From Streptomyces aculeolatus (lineage in GTDB: Bacteria > Actinomycetota > Actinomycetes > Streptomycetales > Streptomycetaceae): a stretch of 64,000 nucleotides of DNA. The position numbers were made by a program, and so were the translations under genes. Below are positions 57,315 to 64,000 of this stretch, piece by piece. The stretch's first letter is position 1, and each line of letters opens with the position of its first letter. The notes under the pieces were generated by a model that was not told where the DNA came from, ran no database searches, and was given only the letters and a program-made list of their open reading frames with translations. Location of the stretch: the NCBI RefSeq assembly GCF_020400605.1, contig NZ_JAINRD010000009.1:224629-288628 (forward strand), written 5' to 3'.

Positions 57315-58446
57315 TGGGCGGCAGTTCCGTGCCGGCGCCGCGGCGGCGCACGGCCACGAGGTCCGTACGGGCCGCCTCCCGCGCCGGCTCGTCCGCGGGC
57401 GGACCGCTCGGAGCGGTCCCGTCCTCCGCGGCGGAGCCGGCCGCCCGGTGCGGCGGCAGCGTCGTCCGCCCCGCCTCCTCCACCTCGAACCCGGCGTCCG
57501 CGATCATCTCCAGGTCCGCCTTGCCCGCCTGCCCCTCGCTGGTCAGGTAGTCGCCCAGGAACACCGAGTTGGCCAGGTGCAGCGCCAGCGGCTGCATGGT
57601 CCGCAGGTGGATCTCGCGGCCGCCCGCGAGCCGCACCTCCACGTCCGGGCAGACGAACCGCACCATGGCGAGGATCTTCAGGCAGCGCTGCGGCGTGAGA
57701 TCCCACTCCCCGGCCAGCGGCGTGCCCTCGAACGGGATCAGAAAGTTCACCGGCACCGAGTCCGGGTCCAGCGCGCGCAGCGCGAAGACCACGTCCACCA
57801 GGTCCTCGTCGCTCTCGCCCATCCCCGCGATCAGGCCGGAGCAGGCGGACATCCCGGCCGCCTGCGCCTGCTGCACGGTCTGCACCCGGTCCTCGTAGCC
57901 GTGCGTGGTGCAGATGTCCGCGTACGTCGCCTCGGAGGTGTTGAGGTTGTGGTTGTACGCGTCCGCGCCCGCCGACTTCAGCCGCTCCGCCTGGCCGTCG
58001 GAGAGCAGCCCGAGGCAGGCGCAGACCTCCACGTCGCCGTTCTGCTCCTTGATGGCGGCGATGGTCTCCGAGACCCGGTCGACGTCCCGGTCCGTGGGGC
58101 CGCGCCCGCTGGCGACCAGGCAGACGCGCTTGGCGCCCCCCGCCACCCCCGCCGCCGCGGCATGGGCCGCCTGGTCGGCCTTCAGCCACGTGTACTTGAG
58201 GATCCCGGCCTCGGAACCCAGCCGTTGCGAGCAGTACGAGCAGTCCTCGGGGCACAGCCCCGACTTGAGGTTGACCAGGTAGTTGAGTTTCACCCGGCGG
58301 CCGAAGAACTCCCGGCGCACCTTCCCGGCCGCGGCGACGACGTCGAGGACGTCCTCGTCCGCGGTGCGCAGCACGGCCAGCGCCTCGTCACGGGTGGGCG
58401 CCTCGCGCCGCAGCCCCTTGTCCACCAGCGTCGAAAGCAGGTCCAT
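57307..58446 (-). CDS. bioB: Biotin synthase
   Basis: 379 residues from ATG 58446 with GAGGAT eight bases upstream; longer in-frame sequence has no ribosome site. It is a radical-SAM enzyme that inserts sulphur into dethiobiotin. The 4Fe-4S cluster motif is CPEDCSYC (about 65-72). VCACLGLLSDGQAERLKSAG, DAYNHNLNTSEATYADI and the C-terminal FLGDYLTSEGQ are canonical. A 60-residue disordered extension follows the catalytic domain, as in other Streptomyces. First gene of bioB-bioA-bioD and divergent from bioF. Confidence 0.95.
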   Translation of the reverse strand: MDLLSTLVDKGLRREAPTRDEALAVLRTADEDVLDVVAAAGKVRREFFGRRVKLNYLVNLKSGLCPEDCSYCSQRLGSEAGILKYTWLKADQAAHAAAAGVAGGAKRVCLVASGRGPTDRDVDRVSETIAAIKEQNGDVEVCACLGLLSDGQAERLKSAGADAYNHNLNTSEATYADICTTHGYEDRVQTVQQAQAAGMSACSGLIAGMGESDEDLVDVVFALRALDPDSVPVNFLIPFEGTPLAGEWDLTPQRCLKILAMVRFVCPDVEVRLAGGREIHLRTMQPLALHLANSVFLGDYLTSEGQAGKADLEMIADAGFEVEEAGRTTLPPHRAAGSAAEDGTAPSGPPADEPAREAARTDLVAVRRRGAGTELPPNA

Positions 58447-58591
58447 GGCGCCGATCCTCGCCCACCGCACCGGCCCGGGCCAATGGGGCACCGCACAACG
58501 GCCGCCCCTGTCTTCTGTGCTCATCGCCACACCGCCGCGCGGCTCCGCGCGCACTACGGTGCAGAAACAGCCCGCCGAACCGAGGAACCGC
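58447..58591. promoter_or_regulatory. Divergent bioB/bioF promoter region
   Basis: The 145-base gap must carry both promoters. TACGGT (58554-58559) is a likely -10 for bioF, giving a leader of about 25 bases. I found no convincing BioQ- or BirA-type palindrome. Confidence 0.45.
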
Positions 58592-59749
58592 ATGCCCCGT
58601 CACGCCTTCGACTGGATCGACGCACAGGCCGAGGAGCGGCGGCGCGCCGGTCTCGTACGCACCCTGCGCCCCCGCGCGCACGACGCCCGGCTGCTGGACC
58701 TGAGCGGCAACGACTACCTCGGCCTCGCCCGCCACCCCGAGGTCACCGCCGCCGCGGCGGCCGCGGCCCGCCGCTGGGGCGCGGGTGCGACCGGCTCCCG
58801 GCTCGTCAGCGGCAGCACCGCGCTGCACGCGGAGCTGGAGGCCGAACTCGCCGACTTCTGCGGCTTCGAGGCCGCGCTCGTCTTCTCCTCCGGATACGGG
58901 GCAAACCTCGCCGCCGTCACCGCTTTGAGCGACCGCGGCACCCTCGTCGTCTCGGACGCGGGCAACCACGCCTCGCTCATCGACGGCTGCCGGCTCTCCC
59001 GTGCCGGCGTCGCCGTCGTGCCGCACGCCGACGCCGACGCGGTGGCCAAGGCGCTCGACGGCTTCGCCGGCCGGGCGCTGGCGGTCACCGACGGGGTCTT
59101 CTCCGTCGACGGCGACGCCGCGGACCTGCCCGCGCTCGCGGCGGCCTGCCGCGCGTACGGCGCAGGGCTGCTGGTGGACGACGCCCACGGGCTCGGCGTG
59201 CTCGGGGCGGGCGGACGCGGCTCGCCGCACGCGGCGGGCCTGGCGGGTGCGGCCGACGTCGTCGCCACCGTCACGCTGTCGAAGTCGCTGGGCAGCCAGG
59301 GCGGCGCGGTGCTGGGTCCGGCGCGGGTGATCGAGCACCTGGTCAACACCGCCCGGACGTTCATCTTCGACACCGGCCTCGCCCCCGCCGCCGCGGGCGC
59401 CGCGCTCGCCGCGCTGCGGCTGCTGCGCGGCGAGCCGCACCGCGCCGCGGCGGCCCGGGGGGTGGCGGCGGCGCTGCACGGCGGGCTGACGACCGCCGGG
59501 CTGACGGCCGTACGTCCCGACGCGGCGGTGGTGTCGGTACGGGCCCCGGCGCCCGAGGCGGCGGTGGCGTGGGCGGCGGCGTGCCGCGAGGCGGGGGTGG
59601 CGGTCGGCTGCTTCCGGCCGCCGTCGGTGCCCGACGGCATCTCGCGGCTGCGGCTGACCGCCCGCGCGGACCTGACGCAGGAGCAGGTGGACGCCGCCAT
59701 CGCGACGGTCGTACGCACCGCGCCCGCCGCCCCGGTGCCCGCGCGCTAG
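58592..59749 (+). CDS. bioF: 8-amino-7-oxononanoate synthase
   Basis: 385 residues from ATG 58592 with GAGGAACC upstream. It condenses pimeloyl thioester with alanine, the first ring-building step of biotin synthesis, using PLP. LDLSGNDYLGLARHPEV, TGSRLVSGSTALHAELEAEL, LVVDDAHGLGVLG and the PLP lysine in VTLSKSLGSQGG are diagnostic. It is transcribed away from bioBAD. No bioC, bioH, bioI or bioW gene is nearby, so the pimeloyl source must be encoded elsewhere. Its stop overlaps the convergent DUF397 gene. Confidence 0.94.
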   Translation: MPRHAFDWIDAQAEERRRAGLVRTLRPRAHDARLLDLSGNDYLGLARHPEVTAAAAAAARRWGAGATGSRLVSGSTALHAELEAELADFCGFEAALVFSSGYGANLAAVTALSDRGTLVVSDAGNHASLIDGCRLSRAGVAVVPHADADAVAKALDGFAGRALAVTDGVFSVDGDAADLPALAAACRAYGAGLLVDDAHGLGVLGAGGRGSPHAAGLAGAADVVATVTLSKSLGSQGGAVLGPARVIEHLVNTARTFIFDTGLAPAAAGAALAALRLLRGEPHRAAAARGVAAALHGGLTTAGLTAVRPDAAVVSVRAPAPEAAVAWAAACREAGVAVGCFRPPSVPDGISRLRLTARADLTQEQVDAAIATVVRTAPAAPVPAR

Positions 59750-60009
59750 GCGTACGCGGCGCGCGCGCCCGCGGCGAACTCGCCGTCCTTGACCGCCGCG
59801 ACGAACGCCCGCCACGCCTCGGCCCGGAACAGCAGCGCCGGCCCCTCCACGTGGGTGGAGTCCCGCACGGCGAGCAGCCCGGCGGATTCCGGGCCCACGG
59901 GATAGGCGGCCTCGACGCAGTTGTTCGCCCCTGTACTGTGCGAACTGCGCCGCCAGTGGAGGCCGTCGAGTGCCGTACTGGAGGAGACGTACCGAGGTGT
60001 TGCGGTCAT
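59746..60009 (-). CDS. DUF397 small protein of a whiJ-like locus
   Basis: 87 residues from ATG 60009, overlapping the regulator stop by four bases (ATGA). The DUF397 pattern is clear: LHWRRSSHSTGANNCVEAAY, VAVRDST-type strand (LLAVRDSTHVEGPALLFRAE) and AWRAFVAAVKDGEF. These acidic small proteins are partners of XRE/DUF5753 (WhiJ-like) regulators in Streptomyces, probably acting as antagonists of DNA binding. Its stop overlaps bioF at CTAG (59746-59749), so two convergent genes share their stop bases. Confidence 0.92.
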   Translation of the reverse strand: MTATPRYVSSSTALDGLHWRRSSHSTGANNCVEAAYPVGPESAGLLAVRDSTHVEGPALLFRAEAWRAFVAAVKDGEFAAGARAAYA

Positions 60010-60878
60010 GGTGCCTCCTTTGCGCCCGCGCCGAGCGCGGCTACGAACGACATGGACTCCTCGTGCGAAAGGGCGCTTGCCTGCAGCGAAGCAAAGGCGG
60101 CCACATACGCCCGTAAGTCTTCTTTCCTTTCCAGGTGAAGGCTACTCATCAAATGGTCGACAACGACCACATCGAGATCAGAACTGCGCGAATAGGAGAA
60201 GATAACGAAAGGTCCCGTGAGGCCGACGTGCTCCCCGGCGGCAAAGGGCAGGATCTGGAGCCGAACGTGCGGAAGGGTGCCCATCCGCCGCAAGTGCCGC
60301 AACTGCTCCGCCATCACCCCCGGCCCACCCACGTGCCGCCGCAACACCGCCTCGTCGAGCACGGCGTGCAGCCGCGGCGGGCGCGCGGAGCGCAGCACCG
60401 CCTGCCGGGCTATCCGCACCTCCACGAGCGACTCCACCTCGCGCGCCGCCGCGCCGGCGAGCGCCGCCCGGGTCACCGCCAGGGCGTACCGCCGGGTCTG
60501 CAGAAGCCCCGGGACCACCGAGGTCTCCAGCGTGCGCACCGTGGACGCCTCCGCCTCCAGGCTGATGAAGTCCCGGTACTCGGCCGGCAGCAGCTCGCGG
60601 TACTCGCTCCACCAGCGGTACTCGCGAGCGCCCCGCGGGGCTGTGGCCAGCGTCTCCAGAAGCGTGCGCTGCCCGGGGTCGGTGACTCCGTACGCGTCCA
60701 GCAGCCGGGCGACGTCCGCGGCCTTGGCCGCCGACGTGCCGGTCTCCATCCGGCTGATCTTCGACTGGTGCCAGCCGACCAGCTCCGCCGCCTTCCCGCT
60801 GGTCAGCCCGGCCCTGCCGCGCAGCCTGCGCAGCTCCGCGCCCAGCTTCGCACGGCGTACCGCCGGCTCATTGCGCAT
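60006..60878 (-). CDS. WhiJ-like XRE regulator with DUF5753 domain
   Basis: 290 residues from ATG 60878, with GGGAGGGGCGTC upstream; the longer frame lacks support. The helix-turn-helix is at about 10-66 (LRRLRGRAGLTSGKAAELVG, WHQSKISRMETGTSAAKAAD). DUF5753 follows from about 95 (LLPAEYRDFISLEAEASTVR, VVPGLLQTRRYALAVTRAAL) to the end. WhiJ paralogues modulate development or antibiotic production. Codon 255 is TTA (60116-60114), so translation should need bldA tRNA-Leu. The DUF397 gene is coupled downstream and an RsbW-like ATPase is divergent. Confidence 0.92.
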   Translation of the reverse strand: MRNEPAVRRAKLGAELRRLRGRAGLTSGKAAELVGWHQSKISRMETGTSAAKAADVARLLDAYGVTDPGQRTLLETLATAPRGAREYRWWSEYRELLPAEYRDFISLEAEASTVRTLETSVVPGLLQTRRYALAVTRAALAGAAAREVESLVEVRIARQAVLRSARPPRLHAVLDEAVLRRHVGGPGVMAEQLRHLRRMGTLPHVRLQILPFAAGEHVGLTGPFVIFSYSRSSDLDVVVVDHLMSSLHLERKEDLRAYVAAFASLQASALSHEESMSFVAALGAGAKEAP

Positions 60879-61120
60879 GACGCCCCTCCCGGGCCCGCTC
60901 GGCCGAACGCGTAACAAGTGGCCAGTGTGCCGCCCAAATACAGTCTCTCGCGGCATAGTTCACCGCTTCGAGCGACAGATATATGCATAACTTGGTTGAG
61001 GACTCGCGCGCCGGGCACGATCGGTGGCACCGTGGCGCGAACAACAACCTGAAGCGGTCCTCGACTTCACCAGGCACGCGTCTGAGTCCGGCACAGTCGT
61101 GCGAAAGGGACGGCGTCGCA
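60879..61120. promoter_or_regulatory. Divergent control region of the whiJ-like locus
   Basis: 242 bases, partly AT-rich. TATGCATA, a perfect palindrome, lies in ATATATGCATAACTTGG around 60980-60996, where promoters in both directions are likely. GAAAGGGACGG just before ATG 61121 is the ribosome site of the ATPase gene. I did not find a second copy of any palindrome that would mark a regulator site. Confidence 0.4.
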
Positions 61121-61549
61121 ATGGCAGACCAGCAGGAAGCATCCGTCACGCTGCCGAGTGAGGCTGCTTCGGTCACGCAGGCGCGTAAATATGTCACTGA
61201 CATTCTCGGGAAATGGGGCTTCGCGGAAGGTACGGACGCGGCGGACACCGTCCGGCTCGTCGTCTCCGAGCTGGCCACGAACGCCGTCCAGCACACCCGC
61301 GGCCAGTCGCCGACGTTCACGGTGCGCATGTCGCTCGTACGGGAACAGCTGCGCGTCGGCGTCAGCGACAGCCATCCGCGCCGGCCGCGCAGGCTGCCGG
61401 CCGCCGTCCAGCAGGACAACGGGCGCGGCATGGTCATCGTCCGGTGCCTGGTCGCGGAGTCGGGCGGGCGGCTGTCCGTGACGCCGACGGCGGACGGCGG
61501 CAAGACGGTATGGATCGCCCTGCCCTGGCGGGCGGCGCCCGTGGCCTGA
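61121..61549 (+). CDS. RsbW-like ATP-binding protein (HATPase_c_2)
   Basis: 142 residues from ATG 61121. It is a single GHKL ATPase domain: SVTQARKYVTDILGKWGF, the N-box LVVSELATNAVQHT (Asn and Glu), VSDSHPRRP (the D-x-G box variant) and NGRGMVIVRCLVAESGG. Such stand-alone domains are anti-sigma or regulator kinases and are the third member of WhiJ-like loci in Streptomyces. It is divergent from the XRE/DUF5753 gene, consistent with that role. The partner protein is not identified here. Confidence 0.88.
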   Translation: MADQQEASVTLPSEAASVTQARKYVTDILGKWGFAEGTDAADTVRLVVSELATNAVQHTRGQSPTFTVRMSLVREQLRVGVSDSHPRRPRRLPAAVQQDNGRGMVIVRCLVAESGGRLSVTPTADGGKTVWIALPWRAAPVA

Positions 61550-61623
61550 CGCACCGGCCCCCGCACCCGCCCCGACCCGCCCCCGGGCCGCGTCCGCGCA
61601 CCCCGCTGGTCCACCCTGGAGGC

Positions 61624-62574
61624 ATGACCGACCAGCCCATCAGCCACGAAGACGTCCAGGCCGCCGCCCAGCGCATCGCCGGAGGGGTCCGCCCGGTCGC
61701 GGTCGCGCTCGCTGGCGCCGATGTGGTGCCGGACGCCGAGGTGTGGTTCGCGCTCGAGTTCCTCCAGCACACCGGCTCCTTCAAGGCCCGCGGCGCACTG
61801 AACTTCACCGCCGCCCACGCCGCCGCCGGCACCATGCCGGACGCCGGCGTGCTCATCGCCTCCGGCGGCAACGCCGGCCTCGCCTGCGCCTGGGCCGCCG
61901 CCCGCCACGGCGTCCCCGCGCACGTCTTCCTCCCCGCCACCGCGCCGGAGTTCAAGGTCGAGCGGCTGCGCGGGCTCGGCGCCGACGTACGGCTGACGGG
62001 CCGCACCTACGGCGAGGCGCTGGCCGCCTCGCGCGCCATGGCGGCGGAGACCGGTGCGCTCGCCTCGCATGCCTACGACCACCCGCTGATCTCCGCCGGG
62101 GCCGGCACGCTGCTGCCGGAGATCGCCGCCGCCGTGCCGGGCGGCGTCGACACCGTCGTCGTCGCGGTCGGCGGCGGCGGGCTGTACGCGGGGGTGGCGG
62201 CCGCCGCCGCGGCGCAGGGCATCGGCGTCGTCGCCGTCGAACCGGAGAACTGCCGCGCGCTGAGCGCCGCGCTGGCGGCGGGGGAGGTCGTGGACGTCCC
62301 CGTCGACTCCGTCGCCGCCGACTCCCTGGGCGCGCCCCGTACCTCGCGCGACGCGCTGGCCTGGGCGCAGCGGCCGGGCACCACCTCCGTGCTCGTGGCC
62401 GACGCCGCCATCGAGGCGGCCCGGCGGCGGCTGTGGGACGAGCACCGGCTCGTCGTCGAGCACGCCGCGGGCACGGCGCTGGCGGCGCTGACCACGGGCG
62501 CGTACAAGCCGCGGGCGGGCGAGCGGGTGGCCGTCGTGCTCTGCGGTGCGAACACCGACCCCGGCACGCTCTGA
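61624..62574 (+). CDS. PLP-dependent threonine/serine dehydratase-like enzyme
   Basis: 316 residues from ATG 61624; GGAGGC directly precedes it, and CACCCT six bases upstream could equally be a -10 of a leaderless message. It is a fold-type II PLP enzyme: the Schiff-base lysine in HTGSFKARGALN, the phosphate/carboxylate loop SGGNAGLACAWAAA, VHVFLPATAPEFK-like segment (AHVFLPATAPEFKVERLRGL), and the Gly-rich phosphate cup VAVGGGGLYAGVA. It deaminates Thr or Ser to a 2-oxo acid, or racemises Ser; the sequence does not decide. No regulatory ACT domain. Confidence 0.9.
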   Translation: MTDQPISHEDVQAAAQRIAGGVRPVAVALAGADVVPDAEVWFALEFLQHTGSFKARGALNFTAAHAAAGTMPDAGVLIASGGNAGLACAWAAARHGVPAHVFLPATAPEFKVERLRGLGADVRLTGRTYGEALAASRAMAAETGALASHAYDHPLISAGAGTLLPEIAAAVPGGVDTVVVAVGGGGLYAGVAAAAAAQGIGVVAVEPENCRALSAALAAGEVVDVPVDSVAADSLGAPRTSRDALAWAQRPGTTSVLVADAAIEAARRRLWDEHRLVVEHAAGTALAALTTGAYKPRAGERVAVVLCGANTDPGTL

Positions 62575-62583
62575 CGCCTGCGC

Positions 62584-63180
62584 TCAGCGCCGCCCTTCGT
62601 CCTGCCGGGCCGCGCGCGCGGCGATGCCCCGGCTCAGGCCCCACGGCAGCGCCGCCCACAGGGCGGCGGTGAACACCAGCACCGACGCGCCCGCCGCGAC
62701 GCCGGCCGCGCGCCCCAGGACGACGTCCACCACGAGCAGCACGGCTCCGGACAGCGCGAGCGCCAGCACGCCCAGCCCGGCCGCGGCCAGCCGCGAGGAG
62801 ACGTCGACGATGCGGCGCTTCGCCCGGCGCCGGAACAGCCCCCGGTGCACGGCCGCGGGCGCGGTGAACAGCACCGCGGCGGCCACGGACAGGAGCAGGG
62901 TGGTCACGTACGTGCCGCGCTGCAGTGCGTCCAGTTCGGTGAAGCGCTCGGTGAAGGCGAGGGTCAGCAGGAAAGCGAACAGGATCTGTACGCCCGTCTG
63001 CGTCACCCGCAGCTCCTGGAGCAGCTCGACGAAGTTGCGGTCGTCCCGTTCCAGGGCGGTCTCACGGCGCGCGTACGCCTCGGGGGAGGCGGTCCGCGCC
63101 GCGGGCGCGGCCCTGCCGCCCTCGCCGTCACCGCGCTCGTCCTCGTCCTCGTCCTCGTCCTCGTAACGGTCTCGGTCCAT
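62584..63180 (-). CDS. DUF6328 family membrane protein
   Basis: 198 residues from ATG 63180 with GGGAAG upstream. A very acidic start (DRYEDEDEDEDERGDGEG) is followed by NFVELLQELRVTQTGVQILF, the DUF6328 hallmark, and four hydrophobic helices (FAFLLTLAFTERF; TYVTTLLLSVAAAVLFTA; LGVLALALSGAVLLVVDVVL; GASVLVFTAALWAALPW). The repeated GAG/GAC codons of the acidic run form a short simple repeat in DNA. Function is unknown; it may interact with other membrane complexes. It is convergent with the dehydratase, ten bases apart. Confidence 0.87.
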   Translation of the reverse strand: MDRDRYEDEDEDEDERGDGEGGRAAPAARTASPEAYARRETALERDDRNFVELLQELRVTQTGVQILFAFLLTLAFTERFTELDALQRGTYVTTLLLSVAAAVLFTAPAAVHRGLFRRRAKRRIVDVSSRLAAAGLGVLALALSGAVLLVVDVVLGRAAGVAAGASVLVFTAALWAALPWGLSRGIAARAARQDEGRR

Positions 63181-63209
63181 GCACTTCCCGGTTGCCCGCT
63201 CGGCCCGTT

Positions 63210-63911
63210 CTACTCCTCGTCTACCACCAGCAGCGCCTCCGCGCCCACCGGCCGGAACCCGGCGGCCAGGAACGCCCGTACGCTCGCCGCGTTGCCCGGT
63301 GCCACCTGCGCCCACAGTGATTCCCCCGGCGGTACCAGGTGCCGGGCCGCCGTCGCGAGCTGCCGCCCCAGCCCGCGCCCCCGGGCGTCCGGCTCGACCT
63401 CCACGGCCGTCTCCCAGCGCCCGGCGACGCCGCGGCCCAGGAGCACGGTGGCGCCGGGGACGGCCCAGGCGCGTACGCCGTCGCGGTACCGCAGGGCGCG
63501 GAGCAGCCGGGGGTGGGTGCCGTCGCCGTCGGCCGCCGCAGGGAGCGGCGGCGGCCCCGGCAGGGGGTCGGCGGCCAGCAGGACGTCGATGTTGTTCACC
63601 GCGCGGCCGAGGCGGGCACAGAGGGCGGCGAGGAACGGCGGGTTGAGCGGCGCGGACAGGTCGCCGGCGGGCAGCAGGCCGCGTATCCAGGCCGGGTCGG
63701 CGTCGGCGAAGACGACGTGCCGACCGGTGAGGGCGATGACGCCCGCGTCCCGGGGCGACGGCTGCGGCAGCACGGTGACCGCCCCGTCCGGCGGCGGGAA
63801 GCCGCCGCGGGCGGCGGCGGCCAGCAGCGCGGCGAGCCGGCCGCCGTCCGGGCCGCCGGTCCCGTACGCGGACGTGGTCACGGACACGGGATCACCGGGC
63901 TGCGGACACAT
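63210..63911 (-). CDS. GNAT-family acetyltransferase
   Basis: 233 residues from ATG 63911, with GAGGAG about ten bases upstream. A -10 TAGGTT (63958-63953) gives a short leader. The N-terminal 100 residues are poorly conserved (LAALLAAAARGGFPPPDGAV), then the GNAT domain follows: VRAWAVPGATVLLGRGVAGR, VEVEPDARGRGLGRQLATAA (acetyl-CoA loop) and VAPGNAASVRAFLAAGFRPV. The fused N-terminal part resembles the two-domain GNATs of actinobacteria. Substrate unknown. Confidence 0.84.
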   Translation of the reverse strand: MCPQPGDPVSVTTSAYGTGGPDGGRLAALLAAAARGGFPPPDGAVTVLPQPSPRDAGVIALTGRHVVFADADPAWIRGLLPAGDLSAPLNPPFLAALCARLGRAVNNIDVLLAADPLPGPPPLPAAADGDGTHPRLLRALRYRDGVRAWAVPGATVLLGRGVAGRWETAVEVEPDARGRGLGRQLATAARHLVPPGESLWAQVAPGNAASVRAFLAAGFRPVGAEALLVVDEE

Positions 63912-64000
63912 GGCGGCAGGCTCCTCGAAGCGCGGGCGGGCGGAACGCGGCCAACCTATCCGGCCGTACGCCACCCGCCCCCGCCCGCCCTCGGACGGAT

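Noticed and set aside
63121..63172. GAG/GAC-type simple repeat as a regulatory or phase-variable repeat
   Set aside because: It encodes the acidic start of the DUF6328 protein in frame, with mixed codons; changes in six-base steps would not alter the frame.
1..64000. CRISPR array or complete transposon
   Set aside because: Reading through, I saw no regularly spaced direct repeats with unique spacers and no transposase gene; the only mobile-element trace is the integrase tail at 4684-4863.

Overview
This window reads as a stretch of a Streptomyces-type (Streptomycetaceae) chromosome. G+C is very high by eye, third codon positions are almost all G or C, and GTG and TTG starts are common. Long open frames run antisense to nearly every gene. 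The gene content (EF-Tu3-like tuf, a whiJ-like triad, an ECF41 sigma factor, many XRE, GntR, TetR and ROK regulators, split bioBAD/bioF) is typical of the genus.

Left part (1-4900) looks accessory. It holds small membrane or stress proteins, one with a SigB-type promoter. A gene-poor 0.9 kb stretch contains the 3' half of a tRNA-like sequence. A five-gene Asp23/Gls24-AmaP envelope operon follows. The region ends in a scar where the C-terminal end of a dihydrofolate-reductase-family protein meets the C-terminal end of a tyrosine integrase. The tRNA fragment and the integrase scar bracket the Asp23 operon, as an old, decayed integration might.

Middle part (4900-31500) is mostly housekeeping: a HipA-like kinase/DUF3037 pair, two fabG-type reductases, an oligopeptide-binding lipoprotein, ung, a TetR/monooxygenase pair with two copies of a palindromic operator, a CapA lipoprotein, uppP, a VTT membrane protein, a second-type tuf, a spermidine-synthase-like gene, MFS and EamA transporters, two left-handed beta-helix proteins, an XRE-cupin regulator, YbaK, CoA-binding and YigZ proteins, and sbcDC.

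Right part (31500-64000) holds a DUF885 peptidase, an Lrp regulator divergent from a trans-sulfuration enzyme, phoD with a PHO-box-like repeat, an ECF41 sigma factor, a HutC/GntR regulator with a DasR-like operator overlapping its -35, a ROK regulator, and a NarL-type two-component pair divergent from an ABC-2 exporter. Then come purB, an SGNH hydrolase, a CNNM/HlyC pair, a MacB-type ABC system with DnaA-box-like sequences upstream, the biotin cluster, and a whiJ-like triad whose regulator carries the only in-frame TTA codon I found. A PLP dehydratase, a DUF6328 protein and a GNAT close the window.

A recurrent regulatory theme is leaderless transcription. At least fifteen genes have a -10-like TANNNT/CANNNT hexamer six to eight bases before an ATG or GTG and usually no Shine-Dalgarno. 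Several convergent pairs share long perfect hairpins or overlap at their 3' ends. All functions are inferred from sequence reading; no database search was run.
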